Shown here one piece after another: positions 63,310 through 64,000 of a DNA stretch of 64,000 nt (positions are counted from its first letter, which is position 1; each line of letters starts with the position of its first letter). The position numbers and the translations under genes were made by a program. The notes under the pieces are model-generated. The model was given only the letters and a program-made list of their open reading frames with translations. It was not told the origin of the DNA and made no database searches. Source of the stretch: Chionoecetes opilio (lineage: Eukaryota; Arthropoda; Malacostraca; Decapoda; Majidae); the NCBI GenBank assembly GCA_016584305.1, contig JACEEZ010018587.1, forward strand, positions 195,122 through 259,121, read 5' to 3'.

Positions 63310-64000
63310 AACTCAACAACTCAACTCAACTCACTCACTCACTATCTCACCATCACTCACTCTGTCTCACTCACACTCTCTCTGCGTTTAACCTTGGTGT
63401 GGTAAAACAGAGGACGTCACCTGATTTATGGCCACTTTGCATAATGAGATCAGCGGGTGATAAATAAGCCTGGCGTCCATTGTTGCGTCACCTTCAGTTA
63501 AATGTGTGCATCGTCAATGGCATTCCCGCTAATGGAGAGAATGGAGAACGGTCGCCCTGGGAACACTCAACTCAGCTGTGTTTGTGAAATTGAGTCTAAT
63601 TAAGCTGGCTGTTTGCGCGTCAGTCTTCGTCTTCATCAATTTGCTCACGGGTTTCCATTAGTGAATATATTTGACACTTTCCTGTACCGCTTCGACAATA
63701 TATGTTCAGTATTTATTTGCATCTCAGTATTGTGCAAATTAATCCTTTAACGTTCCATGAATTGAAATTTTGTGACGGGAATTAAGTTTAATCCATTTCC
63801 CGGTTATACAATTAATCAACTCATTGCCTCAGTTTTTATGTTTTTCTCCGTACCTATAAAATGTTGCACTAAATAACGTGCCATTGATACCGTGAACAAT
63901 TTGAGACTACTGGAAAAATTATGACTGGAATCGATAGCTTTCTTTCGACAATTAATCACAAAGATATATATTTTTCGAAAGAAATTAACGAGAAAACTTT
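63310..64000. other. Intergenic sequence to window end
   Basis: An AACTC/CACT-rich run extends to about 63385. AT-rich unique-looking sequence without genes or element ends follows. Confidence 0.4.

Overview
The window reads as non-coding, repeat-rich chromosomal DNA from an arthropod, most probably a decapod crustacean. That placing rests on the very high load of long GA/CT and GT/CA microsatellites, on two non-LTR retrotransposon lineages of a kind common in crustacean genomes, on tRNA-derived SINEs, and on the absence of operons or long non-repetitive reading frames. The taxon is inference. No intact host protein-coding gene is visible. Almost every long open frame is a translated microsatellite or minisatellite.

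Bases 260-6610 are two decayed LINEs, both on the minus strand. LINE A (about 260-3215) is a very old CR1/L2-like copy that still shows endonuclease and reverse-transcriptase motifs in broken frames. LINE B (about 3237-6610) is a younger copy with endonuclease, linker, RT (YADD box) and C-terminal region, spread over at least five frame changes. A solitary LINE-B-like 3' tail lies on the plus strand near 7.0 kb, and two RT scraps lie at 15.7 and 17.2 kb.

Bases 7-21 kb are mostly simple repeats with two tRNA-derived SINEs (11.2-11.4 and 13.6-13.7 kb). Bases 22.2-23.2 kb are a large foldback element. Bases 26-28.4 kb hold a split repeat around a 670-bp GA/GATA array, a non-autonomous Helitron (27015-27670), and 12 bp later a MITE-like element with 37-bp perfect terminal inverted repeats (27683-28350). 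A second Helitron of the same family lies inverted at 41567-42252. A 22-bp minisatellite occupies 31.7-32.3 kb, a GGGT tract 40.1 kb, a TTAA-flanked MITE 46.4 kb, and a hAT-type MITE with an 8-bp target duplication 55.4-56.0 kb. More SINEs lie at 38.9, 48.1 and 57.2 kb.

The most unusual structure is 61.7-63.3 kb. Here TTGGG/CCCAA blocks and a short shared terminal motif bracket opposed arrays of a GGCACTC-containing repeat, one of which has grown to about 45 copies of a 17-bp unit. The layout resembles Foldback-type transposons. I found no sign of a novel enzymatic or defence system. Three short stretches with good splice signals (34.07, 35.35 and 44.68 kb) are weak exon candidates.
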